Part shown: one piece after another, positions 1 to 5,227 of the stretch
Position numbering within the stretch: the first letter of the stretch is position 1
Layout: the number at the start of each line of letters is the position of its first letter
Assembly (NCBI GenBank): GCA_009785545.1
Contig: WQWD01000179.1
Location: 1-5,503 of the forward strand
Reading direction: 5' to 3'
DNA: 5,503 nt
Source of the DNA: Treponema sp.
Lineage (GTDB): Bacteria > Spirochaetota > Spirochaetia > Treponematales > Breznakiellaceae
Notes under the pieces: generated by a model
The model's database searches: none
Seen by the model: only the letters and a program-made list of their open reading frames with translations
Told to the model about the DNA's origin: nothing
Translations under genes and position numbers: made by a program

Positions 1-129
1 CCCCGAGTGGCGGAGCTTATCTTCGCACTTGAGCGAGGGGAAACTGTTGCAAGGGTAAATTATGTGGATGGGGAAGCGTTTGATTGGAGATACCTGACGC
101 AAGAGATCGTTGATGCTCGCGCGTACTAA
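1..129 (+). CDS. C-terminal end of an unidentified protein (possibly a periplasmic sugar-binding-type protein), 5' truncated by the window
   Basis: Frame 1 is open from the first base to a TAA at 127-129 and gives 42 residues, starting PRVAELIFALERGETV and ending EIVDARAY. The gene begins outside the window. The run 'AELIFALERGE' followed by a short linker and a 'DGxxFDWRYLT' stretch resembles the last helix and tail of type 1 periplasmic sugar-binding proteins of ABC transporters. That resemblance is weak and comes from general pattern memory. The stretch looks more GC-rich than the kinase gene that follows. It is on the same strand as the kinase, so a binding protein feeding a sensor would make sense, but the inserted hairpin element between them argues against simple co-transcription. 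That the frame is coding is likely; the function is a guess. Confidence 0.55.
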   Translation, partial: PRVAELIFALERGETVARVNYVDGEAFDWRYLTQEIVDARAY

Positions 130-146
130 AATTTTCCAATAAGATG

Positions 147-183
147 AGCCTGTCTCAAAACTCGGTCAGTTTTGAGACAGGCT
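147..183. repeat. Perfect 16-bp stem-loop at the left end of the MITE-like element
   Basis: Arms 147-162 and 168-183 are exact reverse complements around the 5-base loop CGGTC. It starts 18 bases after the upstream stop codon, so it is placed to end or stabilise that transcript. No T-run follows on either strand, so it is not a textbook Rho-independent terminator by itself. The left arm is also the element's terminal inverted repeat and can pair instead with 248-264. Confidence 0.85.
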
Positions 184-186
184 TCC

Positions 187-214
187 GAAAAAGCGTCATA
201 AATGCCGCTTTTTC
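187..214. terminator. Bidirectional terminator-like hairpin in the centre of the MITE-like element
   Basis: GAAAAAGCG (187-195) pairs with CGCTTTTTC (206-214). After one mismatch, C197-G204 and A198-T203 extend the stem to a 4-base loop. The stem has an A-tract at its base on one side and a T-tract on the other, so read on either strand it gives a hairpin leading into Ts. This is the best terminator candidate for the gene that ends at 129. The GC core is short, so strength is uncertain. Confidence 0.5.
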
Positions 215-230
215 ATTTAAATCTAAGGAA

Positions 231-261
231 GCTGTCCCAAAAACTGAAGTTTTGGGACAGC
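231..261. repeat. 12-bp stem-loop at the right end of the MITE-like element
   Basis: GCTGTCCCAAAA (231-242) pairs perfectly with 250-261 around a 7-base loop; with one bulged A the pairing continues through ACT/AGT. It is a sequence variant of the hairpin at 147-183. The T155-A175 pair there corresponds to C237-G255 here, a compensatory change on both arms. It lies 37 bases upstream of the Shine-Dalgarno region of the kinase gene. Confidence 0.8.
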
Positions 262-279
262 CTCAGATAAAAATATTTT
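252..279 (+). promoter_or_regulatory. Possible weak sigma-70 promoter for the kinase gene, with -35 inside the MITE end
   Basis: TTGGGA (252-257) and TATTTT (274-279) are spaced by 16 bases, and each matches 4 of 6 consensus positions. Transcription would start near 286, upstream of the purine-rich ribosome binding site at 293-301. The -35 box falls inside the right terminal repeat of the inserted element, so the insertion may have supplied part of the promoter. AT-rich sequence gives such matches easily, so this is only a candidate. Confidence 0.25.
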
Positions 280-292
280 GATTCGTTGCGAA

Positions 293-301
293 AAAGGAGG
301 G
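293..301 (+). promoter_or_regulatory. Shine-Dalgarno site that decides the kinase start
   Basis: AAAGGAGGG is a near-perfect anti-16S match. It lies immediately before an ATG at 302, with essentially no spacer and so too close to serve it. It is 9-10 bases before a TTG at 311, a workable distance. It lies downstream of the TTG at 278, so it cannot serve that longer open-frame start. Confidence 0.6.
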
Positions 302-310
302 ATGGTTTCG

Positions 311-2818
311 TTGTCAGTAAGAACTCAAGTGCTGTTTACAATGATTATTACCGCTATTCTTGTAGCCGCCTCCGTACTAATATCCAACGTTATCCTATTT
401 TCAAGGTATATTGATGCGAATTTTGAAAGCAACCTGGAAAGGGCAACTCTTGAAGTTTTAAATGAAATCAGCGTGTTGGAGAATAATGTAGCGCACATTG
501 CCGCGATTTATTTTGCCAACGATCAAGCTCTTATCAGCGCCATTGAAGATGGAGATACCCGAGCGCTTCTTAGCCGGACAGAAGAATTATTCATTGAGAC
601 CGGCATAGAACTGTTTACTGTTACCGACAGCAGGGGCAGAGTGATTGCGCAGCCCCATTCGCCCGATTTTACAGGATTTTATTTAACAGCAATGCGCAGT
701 GTCAGACACGCGCTTATGGGAGGAGTTCCTGTTACAACAGTCGAGGGAGGTTCCGGCGTAAACTTGATGGTCAGCGCAAGCAGTCCTATTTTCGGCGTGC
801 AAAACGAAATTATAGGGGCGGTTCTTGTAGGATTTCGCCTTGATACAGAGGAATTTGTGGACAGGCATAGACAAATAACGGGCGTAGAAATGGCGTTATT
901 TCGCGGGGCTGAAATCGTCGCAACTACTTTACTCAATGCAGACGGTTCGCGAGCCATCGGAGTAAGAGTCCCGGAAGAGATTCACCATGCGGTGATTTTT
1001 AACGGCGAAACTTTTTTTGGAGAGATAACTCTTTTAAATCACAATATGCTGGTAAGGTTTACCCCTATTTTTGACGCTTACGGCAATGTGGTTGCCATTT
1101 TATTTACCGGGCATTTTCTGACCGATAAAGTAAGCGTAGTACAATCATTTATCGTAGCAGGTTTTCTTATAACTGTTTTTCTTTTAGGGCTTAGTATATT
1201 GGCTATCAATGTAGTTTCAGGAAAGATTGCAAACCCTATTGCGAAAAAACTTGATCAACATCAAACAATCACCGAGGAAAAAGAAAAGCAGGAGACGTAT
1301 GTTCATCTTCTTTTAAAATCGTGTCCTGACATTATTATAGTTTTTGACGAAAATGGAAAATTTCTGCTTGGAACCAGCTCCGTCTCTAAAATTATTGATA
1401 TAAACGATGTTTCGCTTTTGCAGGAGTACGATCTCGATAGTATTATAGAAAAATACCGCCCTGCTGTTTTTACAGAACAAGTAACAGCGCAAATAAAAAG
1501 CGTAATCTCAACCCAAAATAATGCCGGATCGGAAATAGTTTTTGAAGTTTCCGCTGGCACATACAAGTATGGGGTTAATATACTGCCATTTTATAAAAAC
1601 TACGGATCGTTTGCAGGAGTTCTTGTTATCATGCACGACATAACAGGTATAACAAGGGCAAAAGAAGCGGCAGAGCAGGCAAGCCGCGCCAAGAGTGAAT
1701 TTTTGTCAAATATGTCGCACGAAATCCGCACGCCAATGAACGCCATAATCGGCATGACCGCTATAGGAAAGTCCGCCGGAGACATCGAGCGGATCAAGTA
1801 TTGCTTTACAAAAATTGACGATGCTTCCAAGCACCTGCTTGGCGTAATAAATGATGTTTTGGATATGTCGAAAATTGAAGCAGGCAAGTTTGAGCTCTCG
1901 CAGGATGAGTTCGACTTTGAAAAAATGCTTCAAAGAGTTATTAACGTAATCAATTTCCGCCTTGACGAAAAGCTGCAAAAATTTACGTTAAATATAGATA
2001 CTGCCATCCCGAAAACGCTGTTTGGAGACGGTCAGCGTCTTGCGCAGGTCATTACAAATCTGCTCGGCAACGCCGTGAAATTTACTCCGGAATACGGTGA
2101 CATTGGTTTTGACGCTAAACTGGTGAGCGAAAAAAACGGTATTTGTCTAATCAAAATCTCTATTACCGACTCAGGCATTGGTATAAGCGCCGAGCAGCAG
2201 ATGCACTTGTTTCAGGCATTTCATCAGGCTGAATCTCAAACAACGCGTAAATTTGGAGGCACAGGTCTTGGTCTTTCTATTTCCCAAAATATAGTGAGTA
2301 TGATGGGCAGCGAAATTTTGGTTGACTCCGAGCTTGGCAAAGGTTCTACTTTTACTTTTACGATTCAAGCGAAACGTGCTGCCGGAAAAAGGCAAACGGA
2401 AAAAGCTCAAGATGATACAAACATTTCCTTTGAAGGCTATCGAATACTGCTTGCCGAAGACATGGAAATAAACCGTGAGATTGCATTGGCGCTGTTCGAA
2501 CCGATGAAACTAACTGTGGACTGTGCGGAGAATGGAGCGGAAGCGGTATATATGTTTACAAAAAACCACGCCATTTACGATATGATTATAATCGATGTGC
2601 AGATGCCGGAAATGGACGGTTACGAAGCGACTCGGCGCATCCGATCGTCAGGGATTCCCAAAGGCCGAACCATCCCAATCATCGCTATGACAGCGAATGT
2701 ATTTAAGGAAGATATTGAAAAATGTCTTTCTGTAGGAATGAATGATCATCTGGGAAAACCGATTGACCCGGATGATTTAATTGATAAACTCACGCTCTTT
2801 TTACCGCCAAAGCATTAG
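311..2818 (+). CDS. Hybrid sensor histidine kinase (Cache - PAS - HisKA - HATPase_c - receiver)
   Basis: An inner-membrane sensor of 835 residues that should autophosphorylate on His and pass phosphate to its own receiver. Domains: TM helix about 7-30; extracellular region about 31-278 resembling the Cache_3-Cache_2 sensors of chemotaxis receptors (small-ligand binding); TM about 279-302; PAS about 330-445; a helix leading to HisKA with H470 in NMSHEIRTPMN; HATPase_c with N-box NLLGNAVKFTP (N583, N587), G1 box DSGIGIS (D620) and GGTGLGLSI at 649-657; C-terminal receiver with acidic pair E716/D717, phospho-acceptor D762 in DVQMPEMDG, T794 and K816. All catalytic motifs are intact. Between TM2 and PAS there is only a HAMP-like start (IANPIAKK), not a full HAMP. 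The start is ambiguous: TTG 311 has the best ribosome-binding-site spacing, ATG 302 adds 3 residues, and TTG 278 is merely open. No HPt or separate regulator is adjacent. The ligand is unknown. Confidence 0.93.
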   Translation: MSVRTQVLFTMIITAILVAASVLISNVILFSRYIDANFESNLERATLEVLNEISVLENNVAHIAAIYFANDQALISAIEDGDTRALLSRTEELFIETGIELFTVTDSRGRVIAQPHSPDFTGFYLTAMRSVRHALMGGVPVTTVEGGSGVNLMVSASSPIFGVQNEIIGAVLVGFRLDTEEFVDRHRQITGVEMALFRGAEIVATTLLNADGSRAIGVRVPEEIHHAVIFNGETFFGEITLLNHNMLVRFTPIFDAYGNVVAILFTGHFLTDKVSVVQSFIVAGFLITVFLLGLSILAINVVSGKIANPIAKKLDQHQTITEEKEKQETYVHLLLKSCPDIIIVFDENGKFLLGTSSVSKIIDINDVSLLQEYDLDSIIEKYRPAVFTEQVTAQIKSVISTQNNAGSEIVFEVSAGTYKYGVNILPFYKNYGSFAGVLVIMHDITGITRAKEAAEQASRAKSEFLSNMSHEIRTPMNAIIGMTAIGKSAGDIERIKYCFTKIDDASKHLLGVINDVLDMSKIEAGKFELSQDEFDFEKMLQRVINVINFRLDEKLQKFTLNIDTAIPKTLFGDGQRLAQVITNLLGNAVKFTPEYGDIGFDAKLVSEKNGICLIKISITDSGIGISAEQQMHLFQAFHQAESQTTRKFGGTGLGLSISQNIVSMMGSEILVDSELGKGSTFTFTIQAKRAAGKRQTEKAQDDTNISFEGYRILLAEDMEINREIALALFEPMKLTVDCAENGAEAVYMFTKNHAIYDMIIIDVQMPEMDGYEATRRIRSSGIPKGRTIPIIAMTANVFKEDIEKCLSVGMNDHLGKPIDPDDLIDKLTLFLPPKH

Positions 2819-2858
2819 AGGCTCAGGTTTCACTCTCTACGTTTTCCGCCGTGCCTTC

Positions 2859-3620
2859 TCAATATTCAACTTTCCACAAAAATAATCCTTGCGGCGGCAA
2901 AGTAGTTCCCGCAAGAGAGCGTTCACCTGAGGCAATTATTTTGGCAAGTTCCTGCGGGGGAGTTTTCCTTTTCTCATAATGCAAAAAAGTTCCCGCTATA
3001 GACCTGACCATGCTTCGCAGAAAAGCATTTGCCCTAATCTCAAAAATAAGACGATCCTGCTCAACAAAAAATAAAGAACTGTAGATGTATCGATTCTTTG
3101 ATTTGCTGGCGTCGCGCGCTCCGGCAAAAATCGAGCAGTCCGTTTCTCCCAAAATGAGTCTGCCGTATGTGTTTAAAAGTTCGATGTTTGGAAAATGATG
3201 CAAAAATATGTTGTAACGATTTTCGTGCGGCAAAGGCGGACAAAAGCCAAATCCGGCCTTTGTTCTGCAAATAAATTGATAACGATAAAGGCGTGACTTT
3301 GCACTGAAACGCGCATGAAAATTGCTGTCGGTTTCACAAGATTCCAGTATACGCACATCGTGCGGAAGGAGCGAGTTCAAAGCGTGAGAAAAACGTTCTG
3401 CCGGAATGCCGCTCATGTCTGTATAAAAATTAGCGGTTTGCCCAACTGCGTGAACGCCTGTGTCAGTCCTGCCCGATCCTGTAAGGTTTAGTTTTTTGCC
3501 GTGCAGTTTTTTCAGAGCTTTTTCAATCACTTCCTGAACAGTACGCTGTTTTTCCTGCCTTTGCCATCCGCAAAAATCAGTCCCATCATAAGCGATTAAT
3601 AACTTTATATTTCTATCCAA
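2859..3620 (-). CDS. truA: tRNA pseudouridine(38-40) synthase TruA
   Basis: This cytoplasmic enzyme isomerises uridines at positions 38, 39 and 40 of the tRNA anticodon arm to pseudouridine. The 253-residue product has the usual TruA length. Near the N-terminus is AYDGTDFCGWQRQ (10-22). The catalytic motif GSGRTDTGVHA carries the nucleophile Asp at D53. FHARFSAKSRLYRY (101-114) is the conserved second-domain box with the base-stacking Tyr. Later come GETDCSIFAG, the FLRSMVRSIAGTFL helix and the C-terminal PPQGLFLWKVEY, all typical of the family. The start is TTG at 3620-3618, supported by AAGGA nine bases upstream. It is the last gene of a probable acpS-DUF2225-truA operon, 40 bp after the DUF2225 stop. 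Its stop codon faces that of the kinase gene across 40 bp. Nothing is truncated. Confidence 0.97.
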   Translation of the reverse strand: MDRNIKLLIAYDGTDFCGWQRQEKQRTVQEVIEKALKKLHGKKLNLTGSGRTDTGVHAVGQTANFYTDMSGIPAERFSHALNSLLPHDVRILESCETDSNFHARFSAKSRLYRYQFICRTKAGFGFCPPLPHENRYNIFLHHFPNIELLNTYGRLILGETDCSIFAGARDASKSKNRYIYSSLFFVEQDRLIFEIRANAFLRSMVRSIAGTFLHYEKRKTPPQELAKIIASGERSLAGTTLPPQGLFLWKVEY

Positions 3621-3629
3621 ATTACAAAG

Positions 3630-3634
3630 TCCTT
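3630..3634 (-). promoter_or_regulatory. Ribosome binding site of truA
   Basis: Read on the minus strand, AAGGA is followed by nine bases and then the TTG start at 3620. No ATG or GTG start with a comparable site precedes the AYDGT motif, so this site supports the TTG start. Confidence 0.6.
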
Positions 3635-3660
3635 ACTATAAATTGTAAACAGGTGATTGT

Positions 3661-4515
3661 TCATTGCTGCTCAGAGATTTCTTTGTTAAGCGTGTCGTAT
3701 AACGCTCTTGCGTGTTCTAAAAACGCTCCGGGTTTATCCTTTGATGATTTTCCCATGCCGAAAAGTTTTGCGATTGTACGGCGGGCGTGCTCAAGCGAAG
3801 TTTTGCGTTCAGCGGTGTCGTGAGCCGGACCAAAATTGTAGCGAAGATACGCGCAAAGGTAGAGCATACCTTCGTAAGAATAATTTTTGTCTGTATCCGG
3901 TCCGAAACTTCTCACTCCTGACAATGTTTCTTTTCCGCTTTGCTCGCGGCTGAGAGCTTCGTTGTAAAGATACTGGGCTTTTTTGCGAAAAAGTAAACCA
4001 AGCCAATCATAATGCTGCTGAGGATATTTTTTGTGAAGTTCATCGATAAGCCAAGCACATCTTAACGCCGCCAATCCTTGTTTAATTGTGGGAGAAGTTT
4101 GTTTGTCATAATAGTCATAACAAAGCAATGTTAAATATTGAGATGCCGCTCCATCCATCAATGTGCGGTTTTCGATAAAATCAACCTCGGGGAAAATCAA
4201 AGATGTTTGTTTCTTGCGAAATTCGTAATCGTTTTTTACTTGAAATTTTTTCTCTTCCGGCAACAATGGGAAGTCGCTTTCTGTTGACGTAAACCAGCAT
4301 TTCGGGCATACGATGGATTGGTATACAAGCGGAAAGATTTCGCCGTACTTTGCCGACGGCAGATAAAGCCTGTGAAGTTCTTTTGTAAGTTCTCCGGCGT
4401 TTAACCTGCCGCCGCCTGAAAGCAGCTCTTCCTTGTGAAAGATTTTTTCGCAGGCAGGACATTCGTATTCTTTTTTTGATTGAAAAGTAATTTTAAGTTC
4501 TTGGTCTGCTGACAT
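3661..4515 (-). CDS. DUF2225 family protein with paired CxxC zinc-binding motifs, function unknown
   Basis: A 284-residue soluble protein with no signal peptide or membrane segment. Two knuckles, CPAC (C19/C22) and CPKC (C70/C73), about 50 residues apart should together bind one zinc ion. The intervening segment has the GGGRLNAGELTKELHRLY type of sequence expected for the DUF2225 family. The remainder (about 90-284) is helical and rich in Lys, Tyr and Leu. Its spaced hydrophobic helices (LAALRCAWLIDELHKK, EGMLYLCAYLRYNF, LEHARALYDTLNKE) look TPR-like, which would suit a protein-binding role; this is inference. The start is ATG at 4515-4513, with GGAG five bases upstream. It lies between acpS (42 bp) and truA (40 bp) on the same strand, so it is probably co-transcribed. 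The family has no established biochemical role that I know of. Confidence 0.85.
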   Translation of the reverse strand: MSADQELKITFQSKKEYECPACEKIFHKEELLSGGGRLNAGELTKELHRLYLPSAKYGEIFPLVYQSIVCPKCWFTSTESDFPLLPEEKKFQVKNDYEFRKKQTSLIFPEVDFIENRTLMDGAASQYLTLLCYDYYDKQTSPTIKQGLAALRCAWLIDELHKKYPQQHYDWLGLLFRKKAQYLYNEALSREQSGKETLSGVRSFGPDTDKNYSYEGMLYLCAYLRYNFGPAHDTAERKTSLEHARRTIAKLFGMGKSSKDKPGAFLEHARALYDTLNKEISEQQ

Positions 4516-4520
4516 TCATA

Positions 4521-4524
4521 CTCC
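4521..4524 (-). promoter_or_regulatory. Ribosome binding site of the DUF2225 gene
   Basis: Minus-strand GGAG followed by five bases and the ATG. It is a normal leadered site, in contrast to acpS upstream, which has none. Confidence 0.6.
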
Positions 4525-4557
4525 ATAAAAATTTTTAATCGGACTTCATCGGCAATT

Positions 4558-4944
4558 TTAAATTGTCAGTGAAGGCGTTTCCAAAACGATCATCGCAATC
4601 GAATTTTCTTTTTCGTGCGACAGAGAAATGTGCACCCTTTTTGCTCCTGAGGTTTCAAACGCTTTTAACGCTGTATTAACTAATTTGATTTCAGGTTTTC
4701 CGTTATCGGCGTTTATTACTATAATATCCTTTAAAACAATTTTCGCTAACCCTGTCCCTAATGCTTTCCCAAACGCTTCTTTTGCGGCGAATCGTGCCGC
4801 TAGTGTTTGCGCCATATTGTTTTTTCTGCAAGATGCTGTTTGAAGTTCAGTAGGGTGAAAGTATCTTTCAAGCAGTTTTTGGTTATTCAACCAGCGTTCC
4901 ATTCGATTTATCTGGACTATATCGACCCCGATGCCTATTATCAT
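4558..4944 (-). CDS. acpS: Holo-[acyl-carrier-protein] synthase AcpS
   Basis: AcpS transfers the 4'-phosphopantetheine arm of coenzyme A to a serine of acyl carrier protein, activating it for fatty acid synthesis in the cytoplasm; the enzyme is a Mg-dependent trimer. The 128-residue product is a normal AcpS length. It starts MIIGIGVDIVQINRMER with Mg ligand D8, and carries LAARFAAKEAFGKALGTG with the second metal/catalytic residue E56. It ends with the family's VHISLSHEKENSIAMIVLE strand. The chosen ATG (4944-4942) is exactly where AcpS proteins begin. The frame stays open for 83 more codons upstream to 5193, but that stretch crosses the promoter and a GC-rich inverted repeat and is not AcpS-like. 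It is the first gene of the probable acpS-DUF2225-truA operon. It lacks a Shine-Dalgarno site. Confidence 0.96.
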   Translation of the reverse strand: MIIGIGVDIVQINRMERWLNNQKLLERYFHPTELQTASCRKNNMAQTLAARFAAKEAFGKALGTGLAKIVLKDIIVINADNGKPEIKLVNTALKAFETSGAKRVHISLSHEKENSIAMIVLETPSLTI

Positions 4945-4951
4945 TTTAACT

Positions 4952-4980
4952 ATAATAGTAAGAATTTGATAAAAAATCAA
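4952..4980 (-). promoter_or_regulatory. Sigma-70-type promoter of the acpS operon, positioned for a leaderless mRNA
   Basis: On the minus strand, TTGATT (4980-4975; 4/6 to TTGACA) is followed by exactly 17 bases and TATTAT (4957-4952; 5/6 to TATAAT). Only seven bases (AGTTAAA) separate the -10 box from the acpS ATG at 4944. Transcription should therefore begin at A4945 or A4944, on or next to the start codon. No Shine-Dalgarno sequence is present. It probably drives all three genes of the operon. Confidence 0.65.
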
Positions 4981-5013
4981 TGTACGCAATGGGATTTGTG
5001 TTATTACAATTAC

Positions 5014-5143
5014 GGCAGGCGGACTGCGAAAATCCCTGTCGGCTCGGGAACGGCTGTGACTTTCATCGACGCACGCTCTGGCGTGACAAGCTAGGACTAC
5101 ACAGCCGTATTTCGCCGGCAGTGCTTTTCGCAGCCCGCCTGCC
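5014..5143. repeat. 130-bp GC-rich imperfect inverted repeat (BIME/REP-like or structured RNA) upstream of acpS
   Basis: The outer arms 5014-5043 and 5114-5143 are complementary at 26 of 30 positions. A second pair, ACGGCTGTG (5050-5058) with 5100-5108, is perfect. An inner hairpin CACGC-TCTG-GCGTG occupies 5072-5085. Each outer arm also folds alone (for example GCAG-GCGGA-CTGC at 5015-5027). The block is clearly richer in G+C than the AT-rich flank holding the acpS promoter. It could be a dispersed palindromic repeat, a MITE relative, the terminator region of the upstream barrel gene, or a small structured RNA. It has no long T-run. One frame is open across it, in phase with acpS, but I do not read it as a gene. 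Confidence 0.7.
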
Positions 5144-5227
5144 AGAGTTATATGCCACCCCTTTACGTGCAAGTTTGTGGCGGGGGGAACCAATTATGTT
5201 TGCTTTACGGATAACTCTCCACCGTTA

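Larger units (their letters stand above)
146..264. mobile_element. MITE-like palindromic element, 119 bp, with AGAT target-site duplication
   Basis: The left end GAGCCTGTCTCAAAACT (146-162) and the reverse complement of the right end, GAGGCTGTCCCAAAACT (248-264), match at 15 of 17 positions. AGAT lies immediately outside both ends, at 142-145 and 265-268, as expected for a 4-bp target-site duplication. Inside these ends, 168-186 and 227-245 are also complementary apart from two one-base shifts, and 187-195 pairs with 206-214 at the centre. The element is therefore a nearly complete foldback with no coding capacity. Terminal repeats, an abutting short duplication, small size and intergenic position are the defining marks of a MITE. 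I cannot name the parent insertion sequence; termini of the TGTCTCAAAA type recall some DDE-transposase families, possibly IS1182-like, but this needs a search. An alternative reading is a cluster of ordinary terminator hairpins. Confidence 0.7.

Noticed and set aside
146..264. CRISPR array, suggested by repeated hairpins
   Set aside because: The repeats are inverted and only two, with no direct repeat-spacer periodicity and no cas genes.
278..310. TTG at 278 as the start of the histidine kinase
   Set aside because: The only strong Shine-Dalgarno lies downstream of it, and the 11 extra residues precede a natural N-terminal membrane helix. It is simply the longest open frame.
1303..1978. Several minus-strand open frames of 60-95 codons inside the kinase gene
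   Set aside because: They lie opposite a gene whose motifs are continuous across the region, have no recognisable domains and no good ribosome binding sites.
3708..4462. Alternative frames overlapping the DUF2225 gene on both strands
   Set aside because: The DUF2225 frame has the paired CxxC motifs, a ribosome binding site and operon spacing. The others are compositionally odd shadows.
4527..4565. AAAAATTTTT (4527-4536) and CAATTTTAAATTG (4553-4565) palindromes between acpS and the DUF2225 gene as a terminator
   Set aside because: They are A/T only, too weak for a terminator stem, and expected by chance in AT-rich spacers.
5014..5143. tRNA or other standard RNA gene in the GC-rich palindrome
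   Set aside because: There is no cloverleaf, no T-loop GTTCRA-type box at the right place and no CCA end; the symmetry is that of a long foldback.
4945..5193. An 83-residue N-terminal extension of AcpS
   Set aside because: AcpS proteins begin at MIIGIGVD. The extension is encoded by an inverted repeat and a promoter, and matches no AcpS feature.
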